64,000 nt of DNA. It comes from Methylocystaceae bacterium. GTDB taxonomy: Bacteria > Pseudomonadota > Alphaproteobacteria > Rhodospirillales > Terasakiellaceae. Where the stretch lies: the NCBI GenBank assembly GCA_013373205.1, contig JABXIG010000025.1:28874-92873 (forward strand). Reading direction: 5' to 3'. Position numbers and translations under genes: made by a program. The notes beneath the pieces were generated by a model. That model saw only the letters and a program-made list of their open reading frames with translations. It searched no databases and was not told the origin of the DNA. Shown here piece after piece: positions 35,564 through 44,746 of this stretch (the first letter of the stretch is position 1; every line of letters starts with the position of its first letter).

Positions 35564-36441
35564 CGATTCGAAAACGATATTGGTGCATGAGCTACAGTTT
35601 TGTCTTGCTGCTTCATGGCGTTGTATTAGCTGATTTTCTGCACACAGAAAGTGATGCCACCATGGGCGGCGGCGGTGTTGTGGGCAATAATGGCGGTGTG
35701 GTCAACCTCACCTACGCCCATAACTATGCTGAAGAACAAGATGAAGCCACCACCAAAGAAAACGTGAGCGAACAAGCACAAGAAACCCCGGTGACCGAAG
35801 AAGTTACCCCCCCTGCTATTGTAGAGGAAACAATTCAACACCCTGTTCAGGAAACGACCGCAGCTGTCGTGCCGATCACAAAGGTGGTGCCACCTAAAAA
35901 GCCTGTAGAAAGACCCGTAAAGCCAGTCACATCCGTCAAAAAAGTTGTTAAACCTGTACCAGAAAAAAAACCAGCCAAGGCTCAGGTCGTTAAAAAGACT
36001 GAACCCACATCACAACAAAAAACAGCACCCAAAAAGATTGCGGCAAAGCCTTTACCCAAAAATGAAATTGCGGGCACACCCGGCACGGCACAAACAACAG
36101 GGCGTGCCTTTGGGGATAATCAAGGCCTTGGCGGTAGCGGCAACGATCCACATGCCGAGCTTAAATATAAACATCTGGTTCGTGCCTGGCTGGAAAGACA
36201 TAAACGCTATCCCAAAAAAGCAGCCCGGCGACGCATTGAAGGAGAAGGGCTGGTCTATTTCAAGATCGACAGAAAAGGCAATATTCTGGCTTCTGAAATT
36301 CGTCAGGCAACAGGAAGCAAGTCTTTGGATCGCGAGCTCAGCGCCATGCTTCAACGCGCCAGCCCCCTGCCCGAAATCCCGGAAAAATTACAAGGTCACA
36401 CGATGGAATTTGTCATTCCAGTGGGCTTTAAACTCACATAA
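35560..36441 (+). CDS. tonB: TonB energy-transducing protein
   Basis: A 293-residue protein. Seen: N-terminal anchor with His (SYSFVLLLHGVVLADFL, the helix contacting ExbBD), a long Pro/Lys/Glu spacer (residues about 75-170, e.g. VPPKKPVERPVKPV), and a C-terminal TonB domain with RYPKKAARRRIEGEGLVYFK and a terminal strand MEFVIPVGFKL. A Gly-rich stretch (MGGGGVVGNNGGVV) just after the anchor is unusual. It couples the ExbB-ExbD motor to the receptor at 31902. Confidence 0.9.
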   Translation: MTIRKRYWCMSYSFVLLLHGVVLADFLHTESDATMGGGGVVGNNGGVVNLTYAHNYAEEQDEATTKENVSEQAQETPVTEEVTPPAIVEETIQHPVQETTAAVVPITKVVPPKKPVERPVKPVTSVKKVVKPVPEKKPAKAQVVKKTEPTSQQKTAPKKIAAKPLPKNEIAGTPGTAQTTGRAFGDNQGLGGSGNDPHAELKYKHLVRAWLERHKRYPKKAARRRIEGEGLVYFKIDRKGNILASEIRQATGSKSLDRELSAMLQRASPLPEIPEKLQGHTMEFVIPVGFKLT

Positions 36442-36471
36442 CAAATTTATGAAATTAAAAGAAAGGCTATC

Positions 36472-37539
36472 ATGATGAACGCACAAGATATTTTGCAGAA
36501 AATGGAAGAGATTAAAGCAAAAAACCCAAAAACCTATGCCCGCAATCTCGCGGCTGAAATTGGTGTTTCTGAAGGGCAGCTTCTTGCTGCCCAAATCGGG
36601 GAAAACATTACCCGCCTGCGCCCTGAAATGGTTGAAATCCTTGAAAATTTGGAACCGCTTGGCAAGTTAATGGCTTTGACCCGCAACGAATATTGCGTGA
36701 ACGAACGCAAAGGCATTTACAAAGATGGCAAGTTCTTCAAAAACGGTAAAATGACCATGGGTCTGTTTGTCGATCAGGATGGCATTGATCTGCGTTTGAT
36801 CATGATGCACTGGAAACATGTATTTGCCGTAGAAGACCCGATCAAAGGAAACTCAAGCCTGCAATTTTTTAACAAGGCTGGCGAAGCCCTTCACAAGATT
36901 TATCTGACAGATGCTTCTGATAAAGAAGAATATCATGCTCTTGTCAAACGCTTTACGTCAGAAGATCAGACACCGGGAATTTCTGTAGAAGACATGGCCC
37001 CTGCCCCTGAAAACAAAGATGGCAGCGACGTAAACTGGGAAAAACTGCGCACAGAATGGGAAAAACTGAAGGATGTGCATGATTTCCATTCCATGCTACG
37101 CAAATTCAAGGTCGGACGTGAACAAGCCTTTCGCCGTGTTGGTTCTGATTTTGCCTTTGAAGTGGATAATGTTTCCTCCCGCATGGTTTTGGAACTGGCT
37201 AAAGAAAAAGAATGCCCGTTGATGGCTTTTGTGGGCAACAAAGGCTGCATCGGGATCAGCACCGCCATCCCCAATAACCTTGTTGAACATGGTTCATGGT
37301 TCAACATTTTAGACCCTGATTATAATCTGCACCTGAATGAAGACGGTATTGCCCGCAGCTGGGTCACCCGAAAGCCGACAAAAGACGGGATCGTGACCTC
37401 GCTGGAAGTCGTGGATGGCGAGGGTAATATCATCATCACCTTCTATGGTCAGCGTCTTGAAGGGCAAAACGAACGCACAGCATGGCGTGAAATCATCGAC
37501 GCCCTGCCGAAGAAAAACATGGCGGATGCTGCGGAATAA
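36472..37539 (+). CDS. HemS/ChuS-type haem-binding or haem-degrading protein
   Basis: A 355-residue cytoplasmic protein, usual length for the family, made of two repeats. Seen: NPKTYARNLAAEIGVSEGQLLA at the N-terminus, and VEHGSWFNILDPDYNLHL in the second half, both characteristic. Known: these proteins accept imported haem and in some species open the ring to free iron. AAAGG precedes the paired ATGs (36472 or 36475). The symbol is left blank because hmuS is also used for the unrelated CobN-like protein of Bacteroidetes hmu operons. It is 24 bp upstream of the haem ABC importer. Confidence 0.9.
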   Translation: MMNAQDILQKMEEIKAKNPKTYARNLAAEIGVSEGQLLAAQIGENITRLRPEMVEILENLEPLGKLMALTRNEYCVNERKGIYKDGKFFKNGKMTMGLFVDQDGIDLRLIMMHWKHVFAVEDPIKGNSSLQFFNKAGEALHKIYLTDASDKEEYHALVKRFTSEDQTPGISVEDMAPAPENKDGSDVNWEKLRTEWEKLKDVHDFHSMLRKFKVGREQAFRRVGSDFAFEVDNVSSRMVLELAKEKECPLMAFVGNKGCIGISTAIPNNLVEHGSWFNILDPDYNLHLNEDGIARSWVTRKPTKDGIVTSLEVVDGEGNIIITFYGQRLEGQNERTAWREIIDALPKKNMADAAE

Positions 37540-37563
37540 TCAGTAGGGTAAGGACCAGATAAA

Positions 37564-38406
37564 ATGAAACTACTTGCATTTTTAGCCATGGCATTTTTGT
37601 TGACCGACAATGCCTTGGCTGAGGCCCCGAAACGCATCGTTTCCATCGGTGGGGCCAATACGGAAATTCTCTATGGCTTAAAGGTCGAAGACCGCCTTGT
37701 CGGTTCGGATACCACCAGCTACTATCCCAAGGCCGCACAGCAAACACCGAAAGTTGGATATATGCGGGCCTTATCTGCAGAAGGGATACTGTCTTTAAAA
37801 CCTGATCTGGTTATTCTGGCAGAACAATCCGGTCCTCCCCCTGTTTTGGCACAATTAGAACAAGTCGGTGTGAAAATGCTGAAAATCGAAGAAGCGCATT
37901 CCATCGCTGACGTCAAAGCCAATATCAACCTTATTGCAAAGACACTGGATGTTTTGGATCAGGCAAAACCCGTTCTTGAGAAAATTGATAAAGACGTCGC
38001 CTTGCTTGAAAAAACAATTGAGCAGAACCCGATTAGCCCCAGTCTGATGTACATTTTACAAGCTGGCGGCGGCGCACCTTTGGCTGCGGGTGAACAAACG
38101 GCAGCGGATCATATTATCAAGCTTTCCGGGGCTAAAAATGCAGTTCTGGGGTATGACGGCTATAAGCCTTTGACACCAGAAAGTGCTGTCAAAATGAAAC
38201 CCGATTATATTCTGGTCAGTCGTCACGGCCAAGGTGGTAGCAGTGGTGTTAAACAGTTCAAGAATGCCCCCGGCGTTCATTTAACCCGCGCTGCACAGGA
38301 AGGGCGTGTCATTGAAATGGATATGTTGTTCCTGTTGGGTTTTGGTCCGCGCACAGCTGAAGCGGCATTAAAATTACGTAGCCTCTATTCAGGCCAACAA
38401 TCATGA
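37564..38406 (+). CDS. hmuT: Haem ABC transporter periplasmic binding protein
   Basis: A 280-residue protein with signal peptide (MKLLAFLAMAFLLTDNALA) and a class III binding-protein domain starting KRIVSIGGANTEILYGL. Seen: VGYMRALSAEGILSLKPDL, in which the Tyr corresponds to the axial haem ligand of ShuT/HmuT proteins (family knowledge). AAGGA precedes the ATG. The stop overlaps the permease start (ATGA). Confidence 0.92.
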   Translation: MKLLAFLAMAFLLTDNALAEAPKRIVSIGGANTEILYGLKVEDRLVGSDTTSYYPKAAQQTPKVGYMRALSAEGILSLKPDLVILAEQSGPPPVLAQLEQVGVKMLKIEEAHSIADVKANINLIAKTLDVLDQAKPVLEKIDKDVALLEKTIEQNPISPSLMYILQAGGGAPLAAGEQTAADHIIKLSGAKNAVLGYDGYKPLTPESAVKMKPDYILVSRHGQGGSSGVKQFKNAPGVHLTRAAQEGRVIEMDMLFLLGFGPRTAEAALKLRSLYSGQQS

Positions 38407-39443
38407 AACAAACGGCGATTGCATCCGCATCCCCCCAACCTCATCTCATCAGGATGCAGGTCCCGATCTTCTTCCTGCTCGGATTGGCGGCCTCTGTCTT
38501 GACGGCTATGAGTGTGGGCGCAATTGATATTCCTGTTCTATCTATCCTTGGTAACACGCTCGATCAGGTGCAGGAAACGGTCTTGACACAGATCAGATTA
38601 CCGCGTGTCATGCTGGCTGGCATTGTTGGGGCGGGTCTGGCTGTTTCGGGTGCCGCCATGCAAGGGCTGTTTCGCAACCCCTTGGCTGACCCGGGTCTGA
38701 TCGGAGTTTCCAGTGGGGCGGCGTTAGCCGTGGGGATCCTCATCGTTCTTGGGGGGAAATATGCTGGCATGCTTGGGCTCTACGGGATGAGTGTTGCAGC
38801 TTTTCTCGGCGGTCTTGCTGTTTCTCTTATGATTTTCAGAATTGCTGCAACGTCTGGAACATTTTCCGTTACCTACCTTCTACTCGCCGGGATCGCGATT
38901 AATGCCTTGTCCGGTGCGGCGACTGGCGTTCTAACCTATTTAAGTACAGATCAGCAATTGCGCACATTTACCTTCTGGACCATGGGGAGTTTGGGCGGTG
39001 CACTCTGGCCTGCTGTTTTCGTAGCGGGTAGTATCATTTTACCTACGATCTACGTTTTGATGCGTAACGCCCATAGCTTGAATGTCTTGATGCTGGGGGA
39101 AGATGAGGCCAAACATCTAGGGATCAAAACCAAAGACTTAAAACGTGTGATCGTCATCTGTGCGGCTTTGTGCGTTGGCGTCAGTGTCGCGGTTAGTGGC
39201 ATGATCGGCTTTATCGGCTTACTGGTGCCTCACCTGATCCGATTAATGGTTTCATCCGACCATCGCCTGCTTATTCCCTTGGCAGCTATTTTTGGCGCCA
39301 TTCTTCTGATCCTTGCCGACACACTGGCGCGTGTTGTGGTTGCGCCTTCTGAAATGCCTGTGGGTGTTTTAACAAGTCTGATCGGTGGTCCGTTTTTCCT
39401 TTGGCTTCTTATGCGTCAATTTTCAAACAGGTTTGGCATATGA
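38403..39443 (+). CDS. hmuU: Haem ABC transporter permease (FecCD family)
   Basis: A 346-residue permease with about ten helices. Seen: RLPRVMLAGIVGAGLAVSGA and MQGLFRNPLADPGLIGVSSG, the FecCD signature, and FIGLLVPHLIRL near the end, which contacts the ATPase. It overlaps hmuT and hmuV by 4 bp each. Confidence 0.93.
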   Translation: MKQTAIASASPQPHLIRMQVPIFFLLGLAASVLTAMSVGAIDIPVLSILGNTLDQVQETVLTQIRLPRVMLAGIVGAGLAVSGAAMQGLFRNPLADPGLIGVSSGAALAVGILIVLGGKYAGMLGLYGMSVAAFLGGLAVSLMIFRIAATSGTFSVTYLLLAGIAINALSGAATGVLTYLSTDQQLRTFTFWTMGSLGGALWPAVFVAGSIILPTIYVLMRNAHSLNVLMLGEDEAKHLGIKTKDLKRVIVICAALCVGVSVAVSGMIGFIGLLVPHLIRLMVSSDHRLLIPLAAIFGAILLILADTLARVVVAPSEMPVGVLTSLIGGPFFLWLLMRQFSNRFGI

Positions 39444-40192
39444 TACAGGTTCAAAACATTTCATACCATGTGGGTAAAAAACATATTCTCTCACAGATCA
39501 ACCTTTCCCTGAAACAAGGGGAACTGCTGTCAATCCTTGGGCCTAATGGTGCCGGAAAATCGACTTTATTAAAAATCATGACAGGTGCCATTCCCCCTGT
39601 TGAAGGGACGGTTTTACTGCATCGGCAAAAACTTCAAGACTATTCCATTCTGGAACTTTCAAAAAAACGGGCGGTTCTGTCGCAATCAAGTCCGATTACC
39701 TTCCCTTTTTGCGCCCGAGAAATTGTTATGATGGGACGCTCCCCTCATTTAGCGGATCGTGAAAGTCATCATGACTTTCAAATCGTTGACGAAATCCTGA
39801 GCCGTCTGGATGCACACCATCTTGCGGACCGGCTGTTTTCGACTTTATCAGGCGGGGAACAACAGCGTATTCAGTTTGCACGGGTCCTTGCGCAAATTTG
39901 GGATCAGAAAAATGCCTATTTATTTCTGGATGAACCCACATCTGCACTGGACTTAAAGCAACAGCTCAACATTGTTGAACTTGCAAAAGAACTGGCACAG
40001 GAACGCAATTACGCCATTTGCATGATTGTGCATGACCTTAATCTAGCACGACATTACAGCGACCATATTCTCTTTTTAAAAGAGGGGCGTGTCGCAGCCT
40101 ATGGCACACCTCAGGATGTTCTTCAGACACAGGCCATTGCGAAAACCTTCGACATCCCTGAAACATATGCGAAAAAATTTGCTCATTCCTAA
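39440..40192 (+). CDS. hmuV: Haem ABC transporter ATP-binding protein
   Basis: A 250-residue ATPase: Walker A GPNGAGKST, signature LSGGEQQRIQFARVLAQ, Walker B YLFLDEPTSALD, switch VHDLN. The ATG at 39440 (MIQVQNISYHVGKK) overlaps the hmuU stop; longer in-frame starts lie inside hmuU and are unlikely. It is the last gene of the rightward iron operon. Only 35 bp separate it from the convergent hybrid kinase, including a run of nine G. Confidence 0.93.
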   Translation: MIQVQNISYHVGKKHILSQINLSLKQGELLSILGPNGAGKSTLLKIMTGAIPPVEGTVLLHRQKLQDYSILELSKKRAVLSQSSPITFPFCAREIVMMGRSPHLADRESHHDFQIVDEILSRLDAHHLADRLFSTLSGGEQQRIQFARVLAQIWDQKNAYLFLDEPTSALDLKQQLNIVELAKELAQERNYAICMIVHDLNLARHYSDHILFLKEGRVAAYGTPQDVLQTQAIAKTFDIPETYAKKFAHS

Positions 40193-40227
40193 GGCTAAAA
40201 CCAATGTCAAAGATGGGTGGGGGGGGG

Positions 40228-42708
40228 TCAGGTCATCATGTTGTAAACCTTAAACAACTTTGCTTCCAAGGTTTCCCATTTTACAGGTTTAATCAGCACA
40301 TCGTCTGCCCCTGCTAAGAGATAATCCTCCCTATGCTCTTTGATGGCATCTGCGGTAAAGGCAATAATGGGAATTTGTGATTTAGGCCCGCCCATTAAAC
40401 GAATATGAGTCATGGCCTCTTCCCCATCCATGACAGGCATTTGCATATCCATCAAGATCAGGTCGAAATCATTTTCTGAGAACACGTTAATTGCCTCGTC
40501 CCCATTGTTTGCGATCGTCACCTGATGGCCATGCTGTTCAAGCATTTTTCCAATCACTTTCTGATTAATCGCATTATCTTCCGCAAATAAAATTTTCAAT
40601 AATGGCAAGGTATCTCGAATATTTGTAGCACGACAGACAGGGGCGTCTGCCAATGTCACAGGCACATCTATTTTAAAAACGGATCCTTTTCCCAGTTCAC
40701 TTTCAACCGAGATATTGCCCCCCATCATTCTGACCAGCTGTGAAGAAATGGCAAGCCCCAGCCCCGTCCCGCTTGATTTATTATCTTTATTTTTTTTCGC
40801 GCTGATTTGCGAAAACGGATTAAAGATGTCATTTGTCTCTTCCGGCTCTAACCCGATACCCGTATCTTCAACCGATACATGCAAGACTGCGCCCACATCA
40901 GCCTTTTCCAAAGAGGCGTTTAATCGAATATGACCTTTCTGCGTAAATTTAACCGCATTCCCCATCAGGTTAGACACAATTTGTCGCAACCTTAAACCAT
41001 CCACAAGCGCGTATATGCCCTTCACCCCGTCGGCTTCAAAAGTAATGTTAAGACCTTTTTTCGCAGCTGCCGGTGCAAACAGCTTGGTAACACTGTGAAG
41101 GGTTCCATCAAGAGAAATGAGTGAGGGAATAATCTCCAGCTTCTCTGCCTCGATTTTTGAAAAATCCAGAATATCATTCAAGAGCGTTAATAAGGCATCC
41201 GAAGAGGTATCCAAGTCATAGAGCAAATCACGTTGATATTCATTCAGCCCCTTCGATGATAAAAGCAGCTCAACAATCCCCTTAATCCCTGACATCGGGG
41301 TTCGGATCTCATGGCTCATATTCGCAAGGAAAGATGATTTTGCACGGCTAGCAGCTTTACTCAGTTCAACCTGTTCTTCCAGCTGGTACTGTAACTCTTT
41401 TAATTCCGTGATTTCACGTTGGGAGGCATATAAATATTGTTCACCATTTAAATCAATGCCTTTTGCATTAATTTGCACATCAATAATGCTGCCATCTTTT
41501 CTGCGGTGTTTTGTCTCAAAACGTTCCCCTTGATTGATTAATGTTGTAAACAAAGATTCAATTTCATCCACTTCGACAACGCTATCCCAATCCGTCACAT
41601 TTAATTTTTGTGCTTCTTCCAGTGTGTAACCCAAAGTATCAGCAAAAGCCTGGTTACACATAATTACATCGCCGTTCGTATCCAGAATATGGATCCCATC
41701 TGCGGCATGCTCAAGAAGGTTGCGAAACTTCTCTTCCGCCAAAACCTGTTCTGTCACATTGGTATGTGTACCCGCCATGATTAAAGGTTGATCGTCATCC
41801 GTCCAGCTAAAAATCTTGCCGCGATCCTGTACCCAGACCCAATGACCGTCTTTATGCTGCATTCGGCAAGTAACGTCATAATGATCAGCCTCTTTTGAGA
41901 AACATTTCTGTAGAGCTTTCTCAGACTTTTTCAAATCTTCCGGGTGGGTATATTTCATCCAGGTTTCAATACTAACAGGTTCCAGCTCTGCCAAGCTATA
42001 CCCGATAATGTCGGCCCATTTTTCATTAAAATGGGTTTCCCCCGTCTGGATATTCCATTCCCATGTCCCAACGCGGGTGCCTTCGATAATATTTGCAAAG
42101 CTGTTACGCTCTGCCTCCATAATATCCGAAGCTTTCATCAATCTTATCTTTGAAACATACAGAGCCGTCAAAAGACCAAAGGTTATCAGCAGCCCTAAAA
42201 TGAGAATGCCAACGATGATTTGATTTTGTGCATTCAATTCATCGGCTTGCAGCTTAACCATTTCCTCCAAACGGTTTTGGTAGTGCCACAACACCCCCTG
42301 CAGAGCCCTTTTTTCAGAAATATTGCGTACAACACTAAGAATAAGTTTGCGCCCCTCATAATCAATGGGTTGGGTGCGCACCTCCACCGTTTTGGTCGTG
42401 CCATCTGCAATTTTGTGACGAAAGACGAAGAAATTGCGCTCTTGCTTTTTGGCCAGCGCAATTTCCTGGGTAATCTGTTCAGGGGTAAACTGATTAATCT
42501 GCTGGATTTTCAGCTTTTCCAATTCACCATCTGAATATCCGTAAAAAACATGGGCAGCTTTGTTTGCATCGATGATTTGACCGTCCTCAGGATCAATCAA
42601 CATCATCACATCAACGTTCTTTTCAAAATAATCTTCAAAAGGAAGATCAGCTTGAACAGAAAAACTGCTGAAGAAAATTAGGCACAAACAAACGACAAAT
42701 CGACCCAT
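40228..42708 (-). CDS. Hybrid sensor histidine kinase with signal peptide, three PAS domains and REC
   Basis: About 826 residues. Order: signal peptide (VVCLCLIFFSSFSVQA), periplasmic PAS (DPEDGQIIDANKAAHVFYGY), transmembrane helix near 165-190 (IVGILILGLLITFGLLTAL), two cytoplasmic PAS domains (GTWEWNIQTGETHFNEKW; LLEHAADGIHILDTNGDV), HisKA with FLANMSHEIRTPM, HATPase (NLMGNAVKFTQ; DTGIGL; SGTGLGLAIS) and a C-terminal REC (FAEDNAINQKV; LILMDMQMPVMDG; VLIKPV). ATG 42708 is preferred; a GTG two codons upstream is the alternative. No cognate regulator is adjacent. It may feed the REC proteins of the 5-16 kb island through a phosphotransfer protein (speculative). Confidence 0.9.
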   Translation of the reverse strand: MGRFVVCLCLIFFSSFSVQADLPFEDYFEKNVDVMMLIDPEDGQIIDANKAAHVFYGYSDGELEKLKIQQINQFTPEQITQEIALAKKQERNFFVFRHKIADGTTKTVEVRTQPIDYEGRKLILSVVRNISEKRALQGVLWHYQNRLEEMVKLQADELNAQNQIIVGILILGLLITFGLLTALYVSKIRLMKASDIMEAERNSFANIIEGTRVGTWEWNIQTGETHFNEKWADIIGYSLAELEPVSIETWMKYTHPEDLKKSEKALQKCFSKEADHYDVTCRMQHKDGHWVWVQDRGKIFSWTDDDQPLIMAGTHTNVTEQVLAEEKFRNLLEHAADGIHILDTNGDVIMCNQAFADTLGYTLEEAQKLNVTDWDSVVEVDEIESLFTTLINQGERFETKHRRKDGSIIDVQINAKGIDLNGEQYLYASQREITELKELQYQLEEQVELSKAASRAKSSFLANMSHEIRTPMSGIKGIVELLLSSKGLNEYQRDLLYDLDTSSDALLTLLNDILDFSKIEAEKLEIIPSLISLDGTLHSVTKLFAPAAAKKGLNITFEADGVKGIYALVDGLRLRQIVSNLMGNAVKFTQKGHIRLNASLEKADVGAVLHVSVEDTGIGLEPEETNDIFNPFSQISAKKNKDNKSSGTGLGLAISSQLVRMMGGNISVESELGKGSVFKIDVPVTLADAPVCRATNIRDTLPLLKILFAEDNAINQKVIGKMLEQHGHQVTIANNGDEAINVFSENDFDLILMDMQMPVMDGEEAMTHIRLMGGPKSQIPIIAFTADAIKEHREDYLLAGADDVLIKPVKWETLEAKLFKVYNMMT

Positions 42709-42797
42709 GCTCACCTGCTGTTTTTCTTTTACTCTATCACGTTAAACGATCTAACGAAACGGTCTTTTCTACTTGGCATTCTCAACCTATATAAAAG

Positions 42798-44195
42798 TTA
42801 ATCCCTAGGGCCGATCATCTGTTCCGGACGGACAAGCGCATCAAACTCAGTTTCCGTGACAAAGCCCAAATTCAAGGCTTCTTCTCGCAATGATGTGCCA
42901 TTTTTATGGGCTGTTTTTGCAATTTTGGTTGCTTTGTCATAGCCAATTGCCGGTGCAAGGGCGGTCACCAGCATCAAAGAACGTTCCATCAAGGTCTTAA
43001 TATTTTCTTCATTCGCCGTAATCCCAGTGACACAACGATCTGCAAAGCTACGTGCGGCATCGCTTAATAATTTAACAGATTGCATCATGGCATGAGCCAT
43101 GACTGGCTTATAGACATTTAATTCAAAATGCCCCTGACTTCCGGCAAACGACATCGTGGCATGGTTGCCGTGTACCTGCGTGCAGACCATTGTCAGGGCC
43201 TCACACTGAGTCGGGTTCACTTTACCCGGCATAATGGAGGAACCCGGCTCATTCTCCGGCAAGGATAATTCCCCCAGTCCAGAGCGCGGACCGGACCCCA
43301 GAAAACGAATATCATTGGCAATTTTAAAGAGAGATACCGCCACCGTGTTCAAGGCGCCATGCGCATATACATAGGCATCATGTGCCGCTAGGGCTTCAAA
43401 CTTATTGGGGGCTGTTTTAAACGGAAGCCCCGTAATAACGGCGACCTGATCAGCAAACTGTTGATCAAAACCTTTCTTGGTATTTAACCCCGTGCCCACA
43501 GCCGTGCCGCCTTGTGCCAGATAATAAAGTCCCTCAAGCGTTTCTTCGAGCCTGCACATGCCCAGTTCCACTTGTGCTGCATAGCCACTAAATTCCTGCC
43601 CTAGTGTCAAAGGCGTGGCATCCTGTGTATGGGTTCTGCCAATTTTGACAATATCGGCCCATTCCTGGACTTTAACATGCAGCGCGTCTTTAAGATGTTG
43701 CAACGCCGGGATCAGTGTTTGTTTAATCTCACACGCCGCAGAAATATGCATCGCCGTCGGAAAAGTGTCATTAGAAGACTGCCCCATATTGCAATGGTCA
43801 TTTGGATGCACCGGATTTTTTGACCCGATCTGACCGCCTAAAATTTCAATCGCGCGATTTGCAATCACTTCGTTGGCGTTCATGTTGGATTGGGTTCCTG
43901 ATCCGGTCTGCCAAACCACCAATGGAAAATGTGCATCAAGCTTGCCTGCTATGACTTCACCTGCAGCCTGATCGATGGCAGCTGCCAATTTCGTATCTAA
44001 TTTCCCCTGCGCCCTATTAACACGGGCAGCAGCCTGTTTAATCACCCCCAATGCATGAACCAGCGGAGGCGGCATAGTTTCCCCTCCAATGGGAAAATTC
44101 ATTAAGGACCGCGCGGTTTGTGCGCCATAATACATATCTTGGGGCACTTCTAGCTCCCCAAAAGAGTCTGACTCCAAACGAACAGATTGCGACAT
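42798..44195 (-). CDS. fumC: Fumarate hydratase class II
   Basis: A 465-residue enzyme converting fumarate and malate in the TCA cycle. Seen: [19 protein letters not shown] near 100, [20 protein letters not shown] near 133, [16 protein letters not shown] near 188 and the fumarase/aspartase signature [11 protein letters not shown] near 318. GAGAGGATG precedes the ATG. It follows the hydrogenase operon on the same strand after 113 bp containing an inverted repeat, and is probably transcribed separately. Confidence 0.95.
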   Translation of the reverse strand: MSQSVRLESDSFGELEVPQDMYYGAQTARSLMNFPIGGETMPPPLVHALGVIKQAAARVNRAQGKLDTKLAAAIDQAAGEVIAGKLDAHFPLVVWQTGSGTQSNMNANEVIANRAIEILGGQIGSKNPVHPNDHCNMGQSSNDTFPTAMHISAACEIKQTLIPALQHLKDALHVKVQEWADIVKIGRTHTQDATPLTLGQEFSGYAAQVELGMCRLEETLEGLYYLAQGGTAVGTGLNTKKGFDQQFADQVAVITGLPFKTAPNKFEALAAHDAYVYAHGALNTVAVSLFKIANDIRFLGSGPRSGLGELSLPENEPGSSIMPGKVNPTQCEALTMVCTQVHGNHATMSFAGSQGHFELNVYKPVMAHAMMQSVKLLSDAARSFADRCVTGITANEENIKTLMERSLMLVTALAPAIGYDKATKIAKTAHKNGTSLREEALNLGFVTETEFDALVRPEQMIGPRD

Positions 44196-44231
44196 TACAT
44201 CCTCTCTTTATTTTGGGAACATTATATTGAA

Positions 44232-44274
44232 CTTGGGGTTATCATACGTCATCAAAGCAACCAACTACCCCAAG
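44232..44274. repeat. Inverted repeat between hoxW and fumC
   Basis: CTTGGGGT at 44232-44239 and ACCCCAAG at 44267-44274, perfect 8 bp arms with a 27-base loop. There is no T-run on the minus strand, so it may be a weak terminator for the hox operon or an operator for fumC. Confidence 0.4.
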
Positions 44275-44308
44275 GTCAACGATTATTAAATACAATGACC
44301 CCTGCCCA

Positions 44309-44746
44309 TCATTGCCCTGTCAGGTAATCCGTTAAAAAAGTTTCTGCTGCATTTAAATTCTCAACAGCCCTTGACGACAGTTTTTCTTCAATTTGGTCAA
44401 ACAGATACCCGGCAATCGCCAGAACATAAAATGTCGGGGCCGCACCAAATAACTGTTTTGCCAGATAGACAATGGTTTGCGGTGACACACTGTGTGACGA
44501 TAAACCGGATGGCGCGCCTGCTGCCACTTCTAAAAAACTAAAGGGGACCACACCATCCATATGGGCATCAATGAAGATAACCTGCTCATAAGCGCTCAGC
44601 CCATCACAATGTTCCACATTTAGCTGATAATCTATTTCCACATCCACACCGGGCAAGTTCATCCGCACGATCCGTTCAGCCAGTGCCGGACCGAGCCCAT
44701 CATCCTGACGAGCCGGATTTCCATAGCCAATCACCAGCGTTTTCAT
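44309..44746 (-). CDS. hoxW: Hydrogenase maturation protease
   Basis: A 145-residue endopeptidase that trims the C-terminus of the large subunit after nickel insertion. Seen: VIGYGNPARQDDGLGPALAERI at the N-terminus, with the conserved D replacing the usual GN-x-L-x-x-D spacing, FIDAHMDG in the middle and HSVSPQTIVYLAKQLFG with the second metal-binding His. Its start overlaps the hoxH stop by 4 bp, so protease and target are made together. Confidence 0.88.
   Translation of the reverse strand: MKTLVIGYGNPARQDDGLGPALAERIVRMNLPGVDVEIDYQLNVEHCDGLSAYEQVIFIDAHMDGVVPFSFLEVAAGAPSGLSSHSVSPQTIVYLAKQLFGAAPTFYVLAIAGYLFDQIEEKLSSRAVENLNAAETFLTDYLTGQ

Noticed and set aside
40213..40230. Run of nine G next to the hybrid kinase stop codon, considered as a phase-variation tract
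   Set aside because: The run lies after the stop codon of the kinase and beyond hmuV, so slippage would change neither protein.
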